A stretch of 64,000 bases of DNA from Elymus sibiricus (taxonomy: Eukaryota; Streptophyta; Magnoliopsida; Poales; Poaceae): positions 243,566,166-243,630,165 of the forward strand of contig CM077666.1 in the NCBI GenBank assembly GCA_039707655.1, written 5' to 3'. Made by a program: the position numbers and the translations under genes. This document shows positions 1 through 10,821 of this stretch, piece by piece. A model generated the notes under the pieces. That model ran no database searches, was not told the origin of the DNA, and saw only the letters and a list, made by a program, of their open reading frames with translations. The number at the start of each line of letters is the position of its first letter. Position 1 is the first letter of the stretch.

Positions 1-111
1 AATAGCTGGTCGGGGACGAAGATGTCCCCATAGCTAGGGCCATAGTAGATCTGTAAGTGAGCCATCGATCCTTTACTGATCTCACAGCGGCACTCTCAAT
101 GAAAGCACCAG
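1..111 (+). mobile_element. 3' internal tail of an LTR retrotransposon
   Basis: This short stretch directly precedes an LTR that starts TGTCGGTG at 112, so it is probably the last internal sequence of an element whose body lies left of the window. No open frame of note is present. The purine-rich AATGAAAGCACCAG just before the LTR could be a weak polypurine tract. Confidence 0.45.
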
Positions 112-605
112 TGTCGGTGTAAAAACCGGCTGACCTCGGGGTAGGGGATCCCGATCTGTGGATCTCAGATCAATGGTAATAGAAATGAAGGAGACAATGT
201 TTACACAGGTTTAGGCCCTCTCTATGGAGGTAAAACCCTACGTCCTGCTCTTGTTTATATTGATGATGGAGTATCGAGTAAAAGCTTGATCAACCTCGAG
301 ATCATAATGAGAAGTCGAACCCTAGGGCTAGGTGAATGGTAATTGTGATTCCGTGTCCTCTACAGGCTAAACCCTCCGGCTTATATACACGCCAGGCAGG
401 GGCATCTAGGGTTACATAGTTGGTATCCAAGAATGCGCATGGATGCAGCAAGAGATATCTTGGGGTACACTCCAAGTCTTCGGCAGATGCAGTCTTGATC
501 ATGTCATGGCTTCTGGAGTCCACTTGGATGAGAACAGGGCCTTCAGGCTCAACCCGAGTACTATGGGCCGTCTAGGTTAGTACCCCCTAGTCCAGGACAC
601 CGTCA
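112..605 (+). mobile_element. LTR of a Gypsy-type element (3' or solo)
   Basis: A 494-bp block starts TGTCGGTGTAAAAACC and ends GGACACCGTCA, which fits TG...CA LTR ends. It carries a plus-strand TATA-like TTATATACACG near 380. It cuts the antisense accessory gene of Gypsy copy A at 606, so it is younger than that copy. I saw no matching 5-bp duplication on the two sides, so it may be the 3' LTR of an element extending left of the window. Confidence 0.65.
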
Positions 606-3374
606 GCGAGATTGTTCATTATACCATGTGCGGATCTCCTCCGCCTTCTCCTTTAACTTCTCTTCGGCTAGCTCCAAGGCTTTGTGCTCTTCTTGAAGTT
701 TGTCCCAACATCTACTGTAGCGAGCTTGCACATCCTTAAAATCGGCAGCCATGTTTTTTAGGAAGGCAAGATCTGTCGCGCTGTCAGCAGCATTGTCTAT
801 TTCAGTGGTACTTTGGGAGAAGGGGATTAAAATTTGAGCAATTTCGTCATGAAAGTTTGGCCTTCCAATACCAGACGAGCTGGGGGCTCCAGATTCTTGC
901 CGAGGAGAGACAAGCGTTAAGGCATCCGTGAAGACTTGCGTGCTTGGTGCCGTAGGATGATTGACCGGATTTGATTTGTCAGCGCCAACCAACACCATTT
1001 CTGTATCCGTCTGGATGGGGTCAGACATGTTGCCGGAGGACTTCTCTAGTTCTTCGGGAGTTTTCCTAGCCTCCTCAACGACAGACATGGCGGTCTCTTC
1101 AACAGAAATCTTGGCAGCCTCGTCAGCAGCGCTCTTTGCAATTTCTTCTATATCCGCAGTAATTTCCCCTTCTTCGGGAGAAGTTGGATCTGCAAGGTTG
1201 GACAGAAGCAAGGAGCAGAAAGAAATTTATTTACAAGTCAATTTCAAGAAAACAAAGATTTGGAGAATACTTGGAAGCAAGCGGATTATCTATTGGGTTC
1301 TGTTGAGAAGGGATGTCTCCTTCCCCGACAACTTTAGTTGTTGTCACACGGTTATCGGCAGCTTCGCTTGCGGGTACGACCTCGGTGCGGACAGGCTCAT
1401 CAGTGGAAGCACTTGCCGGCGCAGTGCTTTCTAGGATGATGGTTAACGGAGGATCCATGGCGGGATCCACCTCCGGGCACTCTTCCTCCTGGTGAACTTC
1501 TCCCATCTCTTTGTCGGGTTCAGAAGGAGGAACATCGGCGCCAGCACTCACAAGTGGAAACTGCACCATGGTCTCGTGTTGGGGGCTGGGCTGGGGGCTG
1601 GTAACAGCAGCATCAGAAGATGTCACCCCCCGCCCAGGACTTGTTGCAGGCTCGTATTCCATTGCAGCTTTGGTTTGCTTTGCCCTATGCACGAGTGTTT
1701 CTGTATTGCTGTGAAGACAAAGGAAATCAAGTCAAAACGACAGCCAAGGCAAAGTCAAGATTTGACAAAGACAGATGGTTGTACTTACTCCTCGTCCTCG
1801 CGATCGCTGAGGACAGAGAGGTCCCATCTTACCGGCGGAGGCGATTCCCTGGCCCTCCTAATCGCCGGTGGAGGCGAAGTTGCCGGTTGTGAAGACCCAA
1901 CTTCTCTGGCAACTGCTTGCCGGGAAGAAGTATGTTGAGCTCGAGGACGCCGAGTTGCTTGCCAGCAAACTTCTTGTTGCTGGCCTGTTTTGGTGGTCGT
2001 CTTCTTCACGACAGGACCTGTTCCTGATGAAGAGGGACGCACTAACTCCTGGCTGGCTGCTTTCCGAAGAACACGTCCTTTCTTCTTCGGAGCTTGTTGT
2101 TCTCCTTCTTCTTCAGATTCACCAGCGACTTCTTCCCCAGCAAGTTTCTCTTGATGCTCTTTGGCGATTTCTTCATCGGGGTTTTCTTCCTCCTCTTCGG
2201 TTGTCGCGGTCCGGGAACCACTAGCCTTGCTGGCTCTCAAGGCTTCTTCTGCCCTGCTGGTGATATACGCCAACTCCTCATTTTTGGTGGCGCGGATGAG
2301 GTCTTTCTCTTCTTGAGTGGCCCTCTCCATCAAGTTGGCAGCCCAAGCCATTTCATCTTCAAGCGAAGGTTTCTACCTGAGAGCTTCGACTCCATGAGCG
2401 TTGCACTCCGGCATCATCGCCAAGATGGAATCCTTGGCGAAATTGATGCATAGCAGGATTACTTTAGCTGGCAAGTGAAACGTGCTGGAAACCCTGAATG
2501 GCTGATGGCAAAGACTGATGTGCTCTAGAACTGTCAGATTGTTATCCATCCCTGCGTGTAGCCACATGATGTCAGCAGCATTCTGGTATTCCCAAGCATA
2601 TATTTTTCTCTTCTGCAGCGGTGCGATGCACCGCCGGAGGAAATCCGCTCCTACCATCTCAATGGTTAGGTCGGCAGCCTTGAGGCAAACGATCCGATTC
2701 AGTGCTGGGGTGAGTTTCTTGTCACACGCAGCATAATCACCCCAGTCCTTGCCGCGCTCGATCTTCTCCGTTCGAGGCACACAGAAGCTGGGGAAGTCCT
2801 TTTCCTTAATCCAGCACCACTCTGCCCGCCACTCTTCCCACTTCAGATGCAGCAGATCAGCAAGATATTTCTCCTTGGCTTTGGTCCGAGGGATCCAGGT
2901 AGCGCTGCCGGAGAGCGCATCACCCTCGATGCGGGGAATGAAGAAATGGCGAAAAAGAGCAACATTGGGGACGACTCCAACGAAATTTTCACACATATGG
3001 GCGAGGACTGACATGCAAGGCATGGCGTTCGGAGTGAAATCCAGAAGCTGGAACCCAAATGTGTACATCAACTCAGTGACGAAATCTGAATAGGGGGGAA
3101 CCAGACCGCAATAAAAGTATGCACAGAAGAATGGATACGCATCTCCAGAAGGCTTGCTGTCAGCAGGGAGTACCACTAGAGCTATGTGATCTTTGGTGTC
3201 TCTCCCCCACATATATGCATACCTATCGATTTGAGCACTCTTGTCAAGAGCCGGCGGCGAGAAGACCGCGTTTTCCCTCCGCCGTTGCCCCAGTTCCGCC
3301 TTCCTCCTCTCTGCTTCTGGATCAACGGGCTTAGTGGGTTTCTTCCCCTCTGTCTCGGCCTTTTTGGGTGCCAT
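606..3374 (-). pseudogene. Antisense accessory gene of Gypsy copy A (Transposase_28 type)
   Basis: This gene is carried by a Gypsy retrotransposon but reads opposite to its LTRs. The ATG at 3374 opens MAPKKAETEGKKPTKPVD. The N-terminal ~250 residues match, from memory, the plant 'putative gypsy type transposon' domain (PF04195), including PFFCAYFYCGLVPPYSDF, LLDFTPNAMP and WIKEKDFPSFC. The rest is a lysine/glutamate-rich, low-complexity region with coiled-coil character. Exon 1 runs 3374 to 1789 and has one in-frame TAG at 2373-2375, after which the same frame continues (PSLEDEMAWAANLM). A plausible intron is 1709-1788 (GTAAGT...TTCACAG); a second intron lies near 1204-1250. The LTR at 605 removes the end, so the gene is dead. 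Grande/RIRE2-type Gypsy elements are known to carry such antisense genes in the 3' internal region; the function is not established. Confidence 0.75.
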
Positions 3375-3755
3375 GATCACTCAGAGGAGAAGGGGAGTAT
3401 GGAAGAGATGCGAGTCGGCGGTGGAATCTGTTCTGGCGCAAGGAAGAAGACGATGGAGCGAACGGCGAGGGTAAATGAGTAGCGCCCCCTCACGGTTGCC
3501 TTTTTATGGGGAAGGCGCGGGGGGCTGGCTCTTAACTGTCCAATGTGGTAGCACTTTTTGCAGGCGCACTACCACACACTACTGCTCCAGCCCACCTCTC
3601 CTATGACTCGCATTAAATGCATGACGTCGGCGTGCAAAAGAGAAATCATCATCACAATATTTACGGCAGTAATTCTTCGCCATGTGTCTGCGTATTTGTT
3701 TGGGCCTAGCCCAACAACGCTGCGGACGCGCGTGTGGCCCAGGCCCGGGGGCTCC
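3375..3755 (+). mobile_element. Gypsy copy A, leader of the antisense gene and polypurine tract
   Basis: This is the non-coding end of the internal region of copy A. It lies between the antisense gene start and the 3' LTR. It ends GGCCCAGGCCCGGGGGCTCC, a G-rich tract immediately before TGTCAG, and copy B has nearly the same sequence at the same place. It probably contains both the retrotransposon polypurine tract (plus strand) and the promoter of the antisense gene (minus strand). Confidence 0.6.
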
Positions 3756-4617
3756 TGTCAGTGTATAAAACATGGGCATTTTATACCCTGACTTATGCAC
3801 AGACAGTGGTAGTTTTCCTGATGGCCGGGGCTTGCCGGAAGACTACCAATATCAAGACTCAAGACTTGGTTGCAAAACCATGGAGAAGATATCAAGATGA
3901 ACCGTCGAGAAGTATTTAGCTAGTACTGAAGATGGAGGCAACATTTTCTGACAAGATATGCGCCGGCAAGCTGAAGGCCCGGCAAGCTCCATGCTGGCAA
4001 GCTCTTACTGTCTCTTCGTCGCTCCACCTCATCGGGCAGCTGGTCGCTAATCGATGAGGTTTCGAGCAGGCAGGTGGTTTGGTGAGACTTGTCGGGGCAC
4101 GTGGCGCGCTGGATGGAGAATTAGCTTTAATGACCCCCGTCCAGGAGGCGTGTCCAGATTATAGGAGGTAGCTGGGCGAGCGGTGCAGAAACCTTGTCGG
4201 GGATCCTCCTCCACATGACACCTAACGGCGCATTTAATGCGTTTGTCCTAATTCGGCAGAGTTAGGTATGATAGCACTGTTAGCTATCTAATCAATATGT
4301 AAAGATTGTTTTGCCACTGTGGTTATCCCTTGATCTATAAAAGGAGGACCAGGGCAACCTTTACAAGGGTCAACACTTTGCTCATTTTGCATGCGTAGCT
4401 GCACTTCCCGTGTTCTTGCCTGCAAGTTGTGCTCCTTGTATTCGAGCTCAAACACATCCAATACAACAAGCAGGAGTAGGGTTTTACACCACACAGTGGC
4501 CCGAACCTGGGTAAAATCCTTGTGTTGATTGTTGTATCTGCTCTTTGTGCTTGCGTATCCCCACAGTCGAACCGCAAAGGGGCCCCGATGGTCCCATAGA
4601 TGGTCGTACGCACGACA
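3756..4617 (+). mobile_element. 3' LTR of Gypsy copy A
   Basis: This 862-bp LTR starts TGTCAGTGTATAAAACATGG and ends GTACGCACGACA. Three other copies lie in the window (5665-6528, 15852-16722, and 35736-36605 on the other strand). A TATAAAA at 4336-4342, followed by AGGAGGACC, fixes the promoter direction as plus. The element continues left through the antisense gene; its 5' LTR is not in the window. It is inserted inside copy B's accessory gene, where the likely duplicated target is near CCGGG (4618-4622). Confidence 0.85.
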
Positions 4618-5272
4618 CCGGGTTTTACTGACGCCGACAGCACTGGACTCTCCTCGTCCAGGGCGCACAAAATTCCGGGAAATCTTTCTCTTTGATCCAA
4701 CACCACTCTGCCCGCCACTCGTCCCACTTCAGATCCAGCTGGCCTTCAAGGTATACTTGTTTGCTGCCGCCTCTGGGGATCCAGGTGATGCTGCCGTAAA
4801 GCGCAACTCCCTCAATGCGAGGAATGAAGAAGTGGTGGAAAAGTGCGACATAGGGGAAGATACCAACAAAATTCTCGCACATGTGGGCGAATACGGACAT
4901 GCAAGTCGCGACGTTCGGAGTGAAATCCAGAAGCCGGAATCCGTAAGTCCACATGAGCTCAGAGAAGAAATCGGAAAAAGGGGGAACAAGCCCATAGTAG
5001 AAATAAGCGCAGAAGAAGGGGAATTTGTCTGTGGAGAGCTTGAGGTCGCCGGGAAGCACATGCGGCGCACCGTGGTCCTTGGACTCTTTTTCCCACATAT
5101 AAGCGTACCTCTCAGTCAGGTCGCTCTTGCTCAGCGCCGGCGGCTGGAAGACAACATTCTTCCTCTGCCGCTTCTCTATGATCTCCCTCCTCCTTTCCAG
5201 CTCTGGTTCGACGGGCTTGGCGGCTTTCTTTGCCTCCGAGTTAGCCGTTTTGGTGGCTTTCTTGCGCTCCAT
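4618..5272 (-). pseudogene. Antisense accessory gene of Gypsy copy B (5' fragment)
   Basis: This is the N-terminal third of the same Transposase_28-type gene as in copy A. The ATG at 5272 opens MERKKATKTANSEAKKAAKP, and the domain core is recognisable: FFCAYFYYGLVPPFSDFF, LLDFTPNVATCMSVFAHMC and WIKEKDFPEFC. Similarity to copy A runs to about 4660 with a small frame disturbance and is then cut by the LTR of copy A at 4617. The rest of the gene would lie left of copy A, outside the window. It is a clear case of one family member inserting into another. Confidence 0.75.
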
Positions 5273-5664
5273 GGTGCTCTCAAGAAGGTGGGGTGATGGA
5301 TGGATGAAGGCGTAGTGCGGCGATGGCGATGGGCTCTGTTTCTATGCAAGGAAGAAGACGAGGGCAGCGGCGAGATTGGGAGCGAAGGAAGTGAATGAGC
5401 AGCGCCCCCACAAATGCTCTTTTTACAGGGAAGGTGCGGGGGCTGGCTCTTTACTGTCCGACGTGTCAGCGCTTTTTCAGGCGCACTACCCCAATTTTAC
5501 CGTTTCGCTCCACCTCTCCCACATTACGCAGTTAACGCGCCTCGTGGGCGTGCAGTAAAGATGATGATTACAACAGTTATTCCCTGCCACGTGTGTCTGT
5601 GCACTATTTTGGGCCTAGCCCAACAACGCCTCGCATACGTGTGTGGCCCAGGCCCGGGGGCTCC
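5273..5664 (+). mobile_element. Gypsy copy B, end of internal region
   Basis: Counterpart of 3375-3755. It holds the upstream region of the antisense gene and the G-rich tract AGGCCCGGGGGCTCC just before the 3' LTR. No other coding frame is supported. Confidence 0.6.
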
Positions 5665-6528
5665 TGTCAGTGTATAAAAACATAGGTGTTTCCATACCCT
5701 GAGTTATGCACAGACAGTAGTAGCCTTCCCGATGGCAAGGGCTTGCTGGGGGATAGCTCATACCAAGATTCAAGACTTGGTTAACAAGACCATGAAGAAG
5801 ACCTCCAGGCACGTCATCGAGAAGTACTAGAGATGTATTGAAGATCAAGACTACGCTTGCCAGCAAGCCACACACCGGCAAGAGAAGGCCCGGCAAGCTC
5901 CGTGCCGGCAAGCTCCCTTCCGCCGTTCCACCGCTCCACCTCAGCGACCAGCTAATCGCTTGTCAATAGGTATCGAGTGGGCAGGCAGTTAGGTGAGGCA
6001 CGTGTCAACACGCCACCTGAAGATCAACTTTAATGACACCCGTCCCAGGATCGTGTTAATAGAACAGAAGGTAGTTGGGCGAGCGGTGCAGGATCCTTGC
6101 CGGAGCTCATCCCCAGCATGACACCTAACAGCGCATTAATTGCTTTTCTCTTATCCCGTCAGGGTTAGGTATGATAGCACTGTAGCCACTATTTACACTC
6201 TGTAATTACCATTTTGCCACTATGGTGACCCCTTCTGTCCATAAAAGGAGGCCCATGGCTACCTTAACAAAGGTCGACACTTTACACAACTACACTTAGT
6301 AGCTGCACTTCCCGCGCACCTTACCAGCAAGCCACTCTCACTTGTACTTGTGCTTCCACAGATAATACACCAATGCAGGAGTAGGGTTTTATGCCTCACG
6401 GCGGCGCGAATCTAGGTAAATTCGCTTGTGTGTTTGCATTGCTGAAACTGCTCTTTGTGCACGTTTGATTCCCATAGTCAAACCGCAAAGGGATCTCCTT
6501 GATCCCAAAGACTGTCGTACGCACGACA
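5665..6528 (+). mobile_element. 3' LTR of Gypsy copy B
   Basis: This 864-bp LTR starts TGTCAGTGTATAAAAACATA and ends GTACGCACGACA, the same family as 3756-4617. The TATA region at about 6238-6246 reads CCATAAAAGGAGG, so one base of the box has changed. The element interrupts the C-terminal part of LINE-1 immediately to its right, so B inserted in the LINE, A inserted in B, and the 112-605 element inserted in A. Confidence 0.85.
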
Positions 6529-7524
6529 AAGCCCCCTCAACCAGTTGCCAAACATATTGGTGATACTGGTTTGTGGGGGGGGGGGAATTAAACATTACAT
6601 GAATCATACTCCATAAGAGAGTAGCAAATGGGCATGCAATAAGCAAATGGTGCACTATTTCCGCTTGATCATAGAAACAACATTGTGTAGTATCTTTCCA
6701 TTTACGTTTCACTAGATTGTCTTTAGTAAGAATCACTTTTCATATGAACAAACCACATTAATATTTTAATCTTGAGTGGTACATTTTGTCTTCCAAATGT
6801 GCTTTGAAAGGAAGATAGGTTTAGAGTTAATTTAATCCGTATACATAGATTTAACATGAAAACTCCAATGGGCGTAAACTTCCAATTGAATGTGTCTGGT
6901 ACATTAGTAAGAGTGATACGTATCAACCTTTGTACTAAATGCACCCACAAAGACCACTTATCACCGACCAGGGCTCTCCTGAACTGGACATTCAACGAAT
7001 TTGACCCTAACATAGTGCTAACATAGTCTTCCTTGTGATGGACAATTTTTTAGAGAGAGGGGTACTGTAAAGCTAGAGGAGTGTCCCCAAGCCAATTATC
7101 CTCCCAAACTCTAGTTGTTCAGCCATCTCCATTGTAAAATCTTTCTTTGTTAAAGAATGCAATTTTAGTTCTCATCAAACACTCAAAAGGGTGAATGGAA
7201 ATGTTGTGTGTTGGCCTGAGCGAACAACTTTGAGTGTAAATATTTGTTACGCAATAATTGTATCCACACTTTGCTATCCTTCAAAGCGAGCCTATAAAGC
7301 TATTTACTAAGCAAACACTTATTCTTTATCTCAAGATCCTCTATACCTAGACCCCCGTGTTATTTTGGTCTGCATAAAATATCCCAGATCACAAGGCGAT
7401 ACTTGAACTTATGTTCATCACTCTGCTAAAAAAATCTCGAACAATAGAAATCTAGTCTTTTTCATATCCCTATTGGCACATGAAAAAAGGAGACCATGAA
7501 CATAGGCAATAATAGAGCCAACGG
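6529..7524 (-). pseudogene. LINE-1 remnant, C-terminal zinc-binding RT region
   Basis: Minus-strand frames read as the C-terminal part of a plant L1-type non-LTR retrotransposon ORF2. About 7495-7524 gives LLPMFMVSFFHVPIG; about 7330-7450 gives a GLGIEDLEIKNKCLLSKW-like stretch after one frame break. About 6790-6990 gives the zf-RVT-like FNWKFTPIGVFMLN...PLKIKILMWFVH, and about 6600-6730 gives the terminal CCFYDQAEIVHHLLIACPFA. Several stops and shifts make it non-functional. Copy B cuts it at 6528, and the missing middle continues at about 8546. Confidence 0.75.
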
Positions 7525-8545
7525 TGTCCCGTCTTTCGGTGAGATGATAACTATCGATTTGGTGGAGACGACTTTGACGATCCGACTACGAACGTGCACG
7601 ACGTTGCGCCTTAGCAATCGCTAAACCAATCTCCAAGAGGTTATTGACCACGCCGGAGCACGATCAACCTGACCACGAAGGTCTATTCCTGCAAGCAATC
7701 GAAGAACAAGCAAGAATATGATAATGCAATCTGAATATTGCGAATATAGATGAAGTATTGATAATGGTGGGGTTCCGAAAGCGGTCTTGGTCTGGTCGTT
7801 GGACACAAACGAAGTACACGAAGTTGCAATGGCTAACTTTTAACTAAACAAAACCCAAAGGAAAAGCTACTAGATTGATCTACTTATATAGGAGCAAGGG
7901 GTGGCGGCCAAGGAGGTGGGAGGACGTCCCAAGGCAGCCTAAAACTAACCCTAGGTCGTACAAGGCCTATGGGCCCAAGTGGAGGTGATGCAACACCTTT
8001 GGACTTGTAGTTTGATTTGGATTCTGGTGCAACGTCATATTGTTTCGTCAATATCTCCACGCTACGGACGAATTTAAAGGTGATCCCAATTGGTACGGAA
8101 AGCAGATAAAATCTACTTTTCAGCAAAAAAAGAATCACCAAATTCGGAGTCCGGATGAAAAAGTTATTGCCGTTTTGGTACAGGTATGTCTGTGCAGTCC
8201 GAATCTGAGTCCAGAACGTGAGAGACTTGGACTCTATCTTCTCTTGGCCAAAAAGTGACGTGAGAGAACTTGTTGAATAGCACCTAATTGTTTCCTTTGA
8301 CATGAGAGGACCTCTTGAATAGCACCCAACCATTTCCTCTTCTTTTGTCATCACACGTGGTTCATACAAGTGTTCGTCCATCCTGCATTTAGGCATAACA
8401 TAAAAATAGGTGAAGTATTTTTGTTCCGGATAACATAAATAAATTATTGCATAACTCTTTTAAGAAATCACCTCACAAATATGCATGTATGCAATATTTT
8501 TGGTCGTATCCAAGGTAGTCATGTCCTCATCAAGCAAGCTTGTGA
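7525..8545 (+). mobile_element. LTR-type insertion splitting LINE-1
   Basis: The LINE frame breaks after SSVFTSL (about 8550, minus strand) and resumes with LLPMFMVSFF at about 7524, so about 1.0 kb between them is an insertion. It begins TGTCCCGTCTTTCGG and contains a TATA-like CTTATATAGGAG at about 7882, the look of a solo LTR. The right end is placed only by the LINE break; I found no exact target duplication, so this limit is soft by some tens of bases. Confidence 0.55.
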
Positions 8546-8830
8546 ATACCGAGCTCACGAGGATCAGTCTACCTCCATATGACATCAGTTTACCCTTCCA
8601 ACAACTGATCTTCTTGTTGAACATATCCTTGATGCATTCCATTGTTTATTAGTTAATTTTCAAAGATGAATTGGGATACCGAGATACGTAAATGGTAAAC
8701 TACCATTTTTTGACAGTGCAAAGACAGTAGAAGAGGATTACCACATTTTATGTAATAATTTTGTTACATGTAGAAAGTTCTCCCAATACCAAAAGAACAA
8801 AAAACACACCCCCACTTTGTGATGTGTGTA
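8546..8830 (-). pseudogene. LINE-1 remnant, reverse transcriptase C-terminal part
   Basis: The minus strand reads GSLPFTYLGIPIHL, then KKISCWKGKLMSYGGRLILV, both hallmark motifs just downstream of the catalytic core in plant L1 reverse transcriptases. There is an in-frame TGA after PIHL and a frameshift before MECIKDMF. It belongs to the same LINE as 6529-7524, separated by the LTR-type insertion. Confidence 0.75.
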
Positions 8831-8839
8831 ATTGGGCTT

Positions 8840-9890
8840 GAGGTATGGGGAGGGTAGGTCAAGAAGGTCAAAACAGTAAGACTATCTAAAAAAACCTAAA
8901 AAAGGAAGCTATACAATAGCTCCCCTTAAGGTTTGGATAAAGTCCTTTATGGCGGGCTTGGTTATGTGGGCCAGGAGATCAAAGTATATTTTGAAGCATT
9001 CGGCCCAGGATCTATGAGAGAGTGGAATTCCTTGGAAAACATTGTCGTTTCTTTCCTTCTAGATGCTCCATGCAGCAGCGAAAAACATTTCCATGAACAT
9101 TAGACGTGACCAGTTATTCCTGCCAGTTTTGATAATTTGCAACCTATTTCCTCTTAGAATCTAGGACATTTGCATCTTATCCCAGCAAGTCTTGCTAAAT
9201 ATTTAGGTAAAAAATAGGTTCTCCAGTGTGTTCTCAGTCTTCATGCTGCAAAGCACATGATCTCTGCCATCCCCCACATTGTAGAGTCTCCATTTTAGCA
9301 TATTCTTTGTTGTCCGCTAGGATCAACCGGCAAATACCTTGACTTTCATGATGCAAGCTAATTCCCATATCTAGGAGAATGCTTCATCCGCCATGACATT
9401 CCTGAAGAAGAACTGATAGTATTTGGTAGATGAGTAAGTCCCCCCCCCCCAATGCATTTCCATTGATCATGTGTGCTACTGTCAGGGGTCGTTTCTGCAG
9501 TTAATTCTTGTATATCTTGGACCTCATGGAGAGCTTGGGCGGATAGGGGTAGATGAAATCCATTGTGCAAAGCGTGTATGACGAGAAACTAAGAGACCGA
9601 GGCATCTTCTAGCTTAGTGAACGAGAAGGCTCAGGGTATGCCTCTAAGGTGAATTCATCTACCCAGAGATCCTTCCAAAACAAAACGGTGGTGCTATCCT
9701 GTACAAGAACTTTAGTAATGCATCTATATTGGTCACTTAATTGGGAGATGTCACGCCACCAGAACGAGCCACAAGCATCCGACGCATGTAGAACTTTGGC
9801 ACCGTAATACATGGACCAGATCAGATCCACCTAGGGGCATCTTTTTTGTTGTAGAAGTTGTGTAGATGTTTTAGCAGTAGCCCCATGTTC
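8840..9890 (-). pseudogene. LINE-2 remnant (second L1-type element)
   Basis: Reading down from 9832 on the minus strand gives GSFWWRDISQLSD, VLVQDSTTVLFWKDLWVDE and then, after frame breaks, a zinc-binding stretch with KCMMKVKVFAGLILAD near 9330. These are the C-terminal RT/zf-RVT features of an L1-type ORF2. The tail towards 8840 looks like 3' non-coding sequence. It is 5'-truncated, typical for LINEs, and carries many stops. Confidence 0.65.
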
Positions 9891-9894
9891 TAAA

Positions 9895-10821
9895 CATGGA
9901 TTTTGAAAGTGCAAGTATCGATCAGAGGGGGGTGAATAGGAAATTTATCAAACTCTTCAAAGAATGCTAATTCTTAAAAGATGCGGAAGCAAAACAATGA
10001 GAACAAATATACTAGGCATAAGTAAATGTTAGCTACAGATGCAATCAATGAGAAGACAATGTCACCAGAACAAAAGATAGCATGCATACAAGATAGCAGT
10101 ACAAGTAAACTAGGCAAACATACAAACAAACACTAGTAAGTACTGCAAGGTTGAAGACAAAATAGAACATGGAAACAGAAAGTCTTCAGGCAAAGTCTTT
10201 GCACAGAGAGAAAGTAAAGTCTTTACGACATAGTATAGAAGTAAACAGGAGTGAAGTGATAGAACCAGTTGCTCAATGAAGACACAAGATTTCTTTGACT
10301 AGTTCCAGTTGATGTGCAATTGTATGTTTGGTTGGAGAGGCTTAGATTTAAATTAGAACACCAAGTCTTCACCTTGTTCTCCTTGAGGAAACGTCACTTA
10401 GACCTCGCCGAACACTCATGGTAAGCCATCAATGTAGACTTCCGAAACCTTCACAGACTCGTTATTCGCCCTTCCACAATTGACTGCTAGAAGCTCAGAA
10501 CATCATGAAACCTAATAGTCTTGAAGATCATAGTCTTCAAGTGTAATAAGTCTTTAGTTCACTTAGAATAGATTCTTTAGTGATGCTCAATCACTTTGGC
10601 TCTTGGGTGTTTAGGCTTTCCTCACTTCGGATTCTCTGAAATGCTTCGGAGGATGGGTTGCTCTAAAATGATGCTTGTCGTGCAATAAGTCTGAGTAGCC
10701 AACCAAATTATGGCGGAGGGGGTGGCTATTTACAGCCGGAACGGAACCCGAGGTGATATGACTAAAATTACCATTTGCCATAAGCCAATCGACACGTGTC
10801 CCAACAGTCATATTTCAAACA
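9895..10821. repeat. Unclassified LTR-like repeat fragment
   Basis: No coding frame is supported here. The start GAAAGTGCAAGTATCGATCAG and the AGTCTTCA-rich body resemble the non-coding ends of Triticeae LTR elements, but I cannot place paired ends. The copia LTR begins directly at its right border. Confidence 0.3.

Noticed and set aside
4529..5296. A 255-codon plus-strand frame.
   Set aside because: It is the antisense shadow of the accessory gene of copy B and starts within the LTR of copy A.
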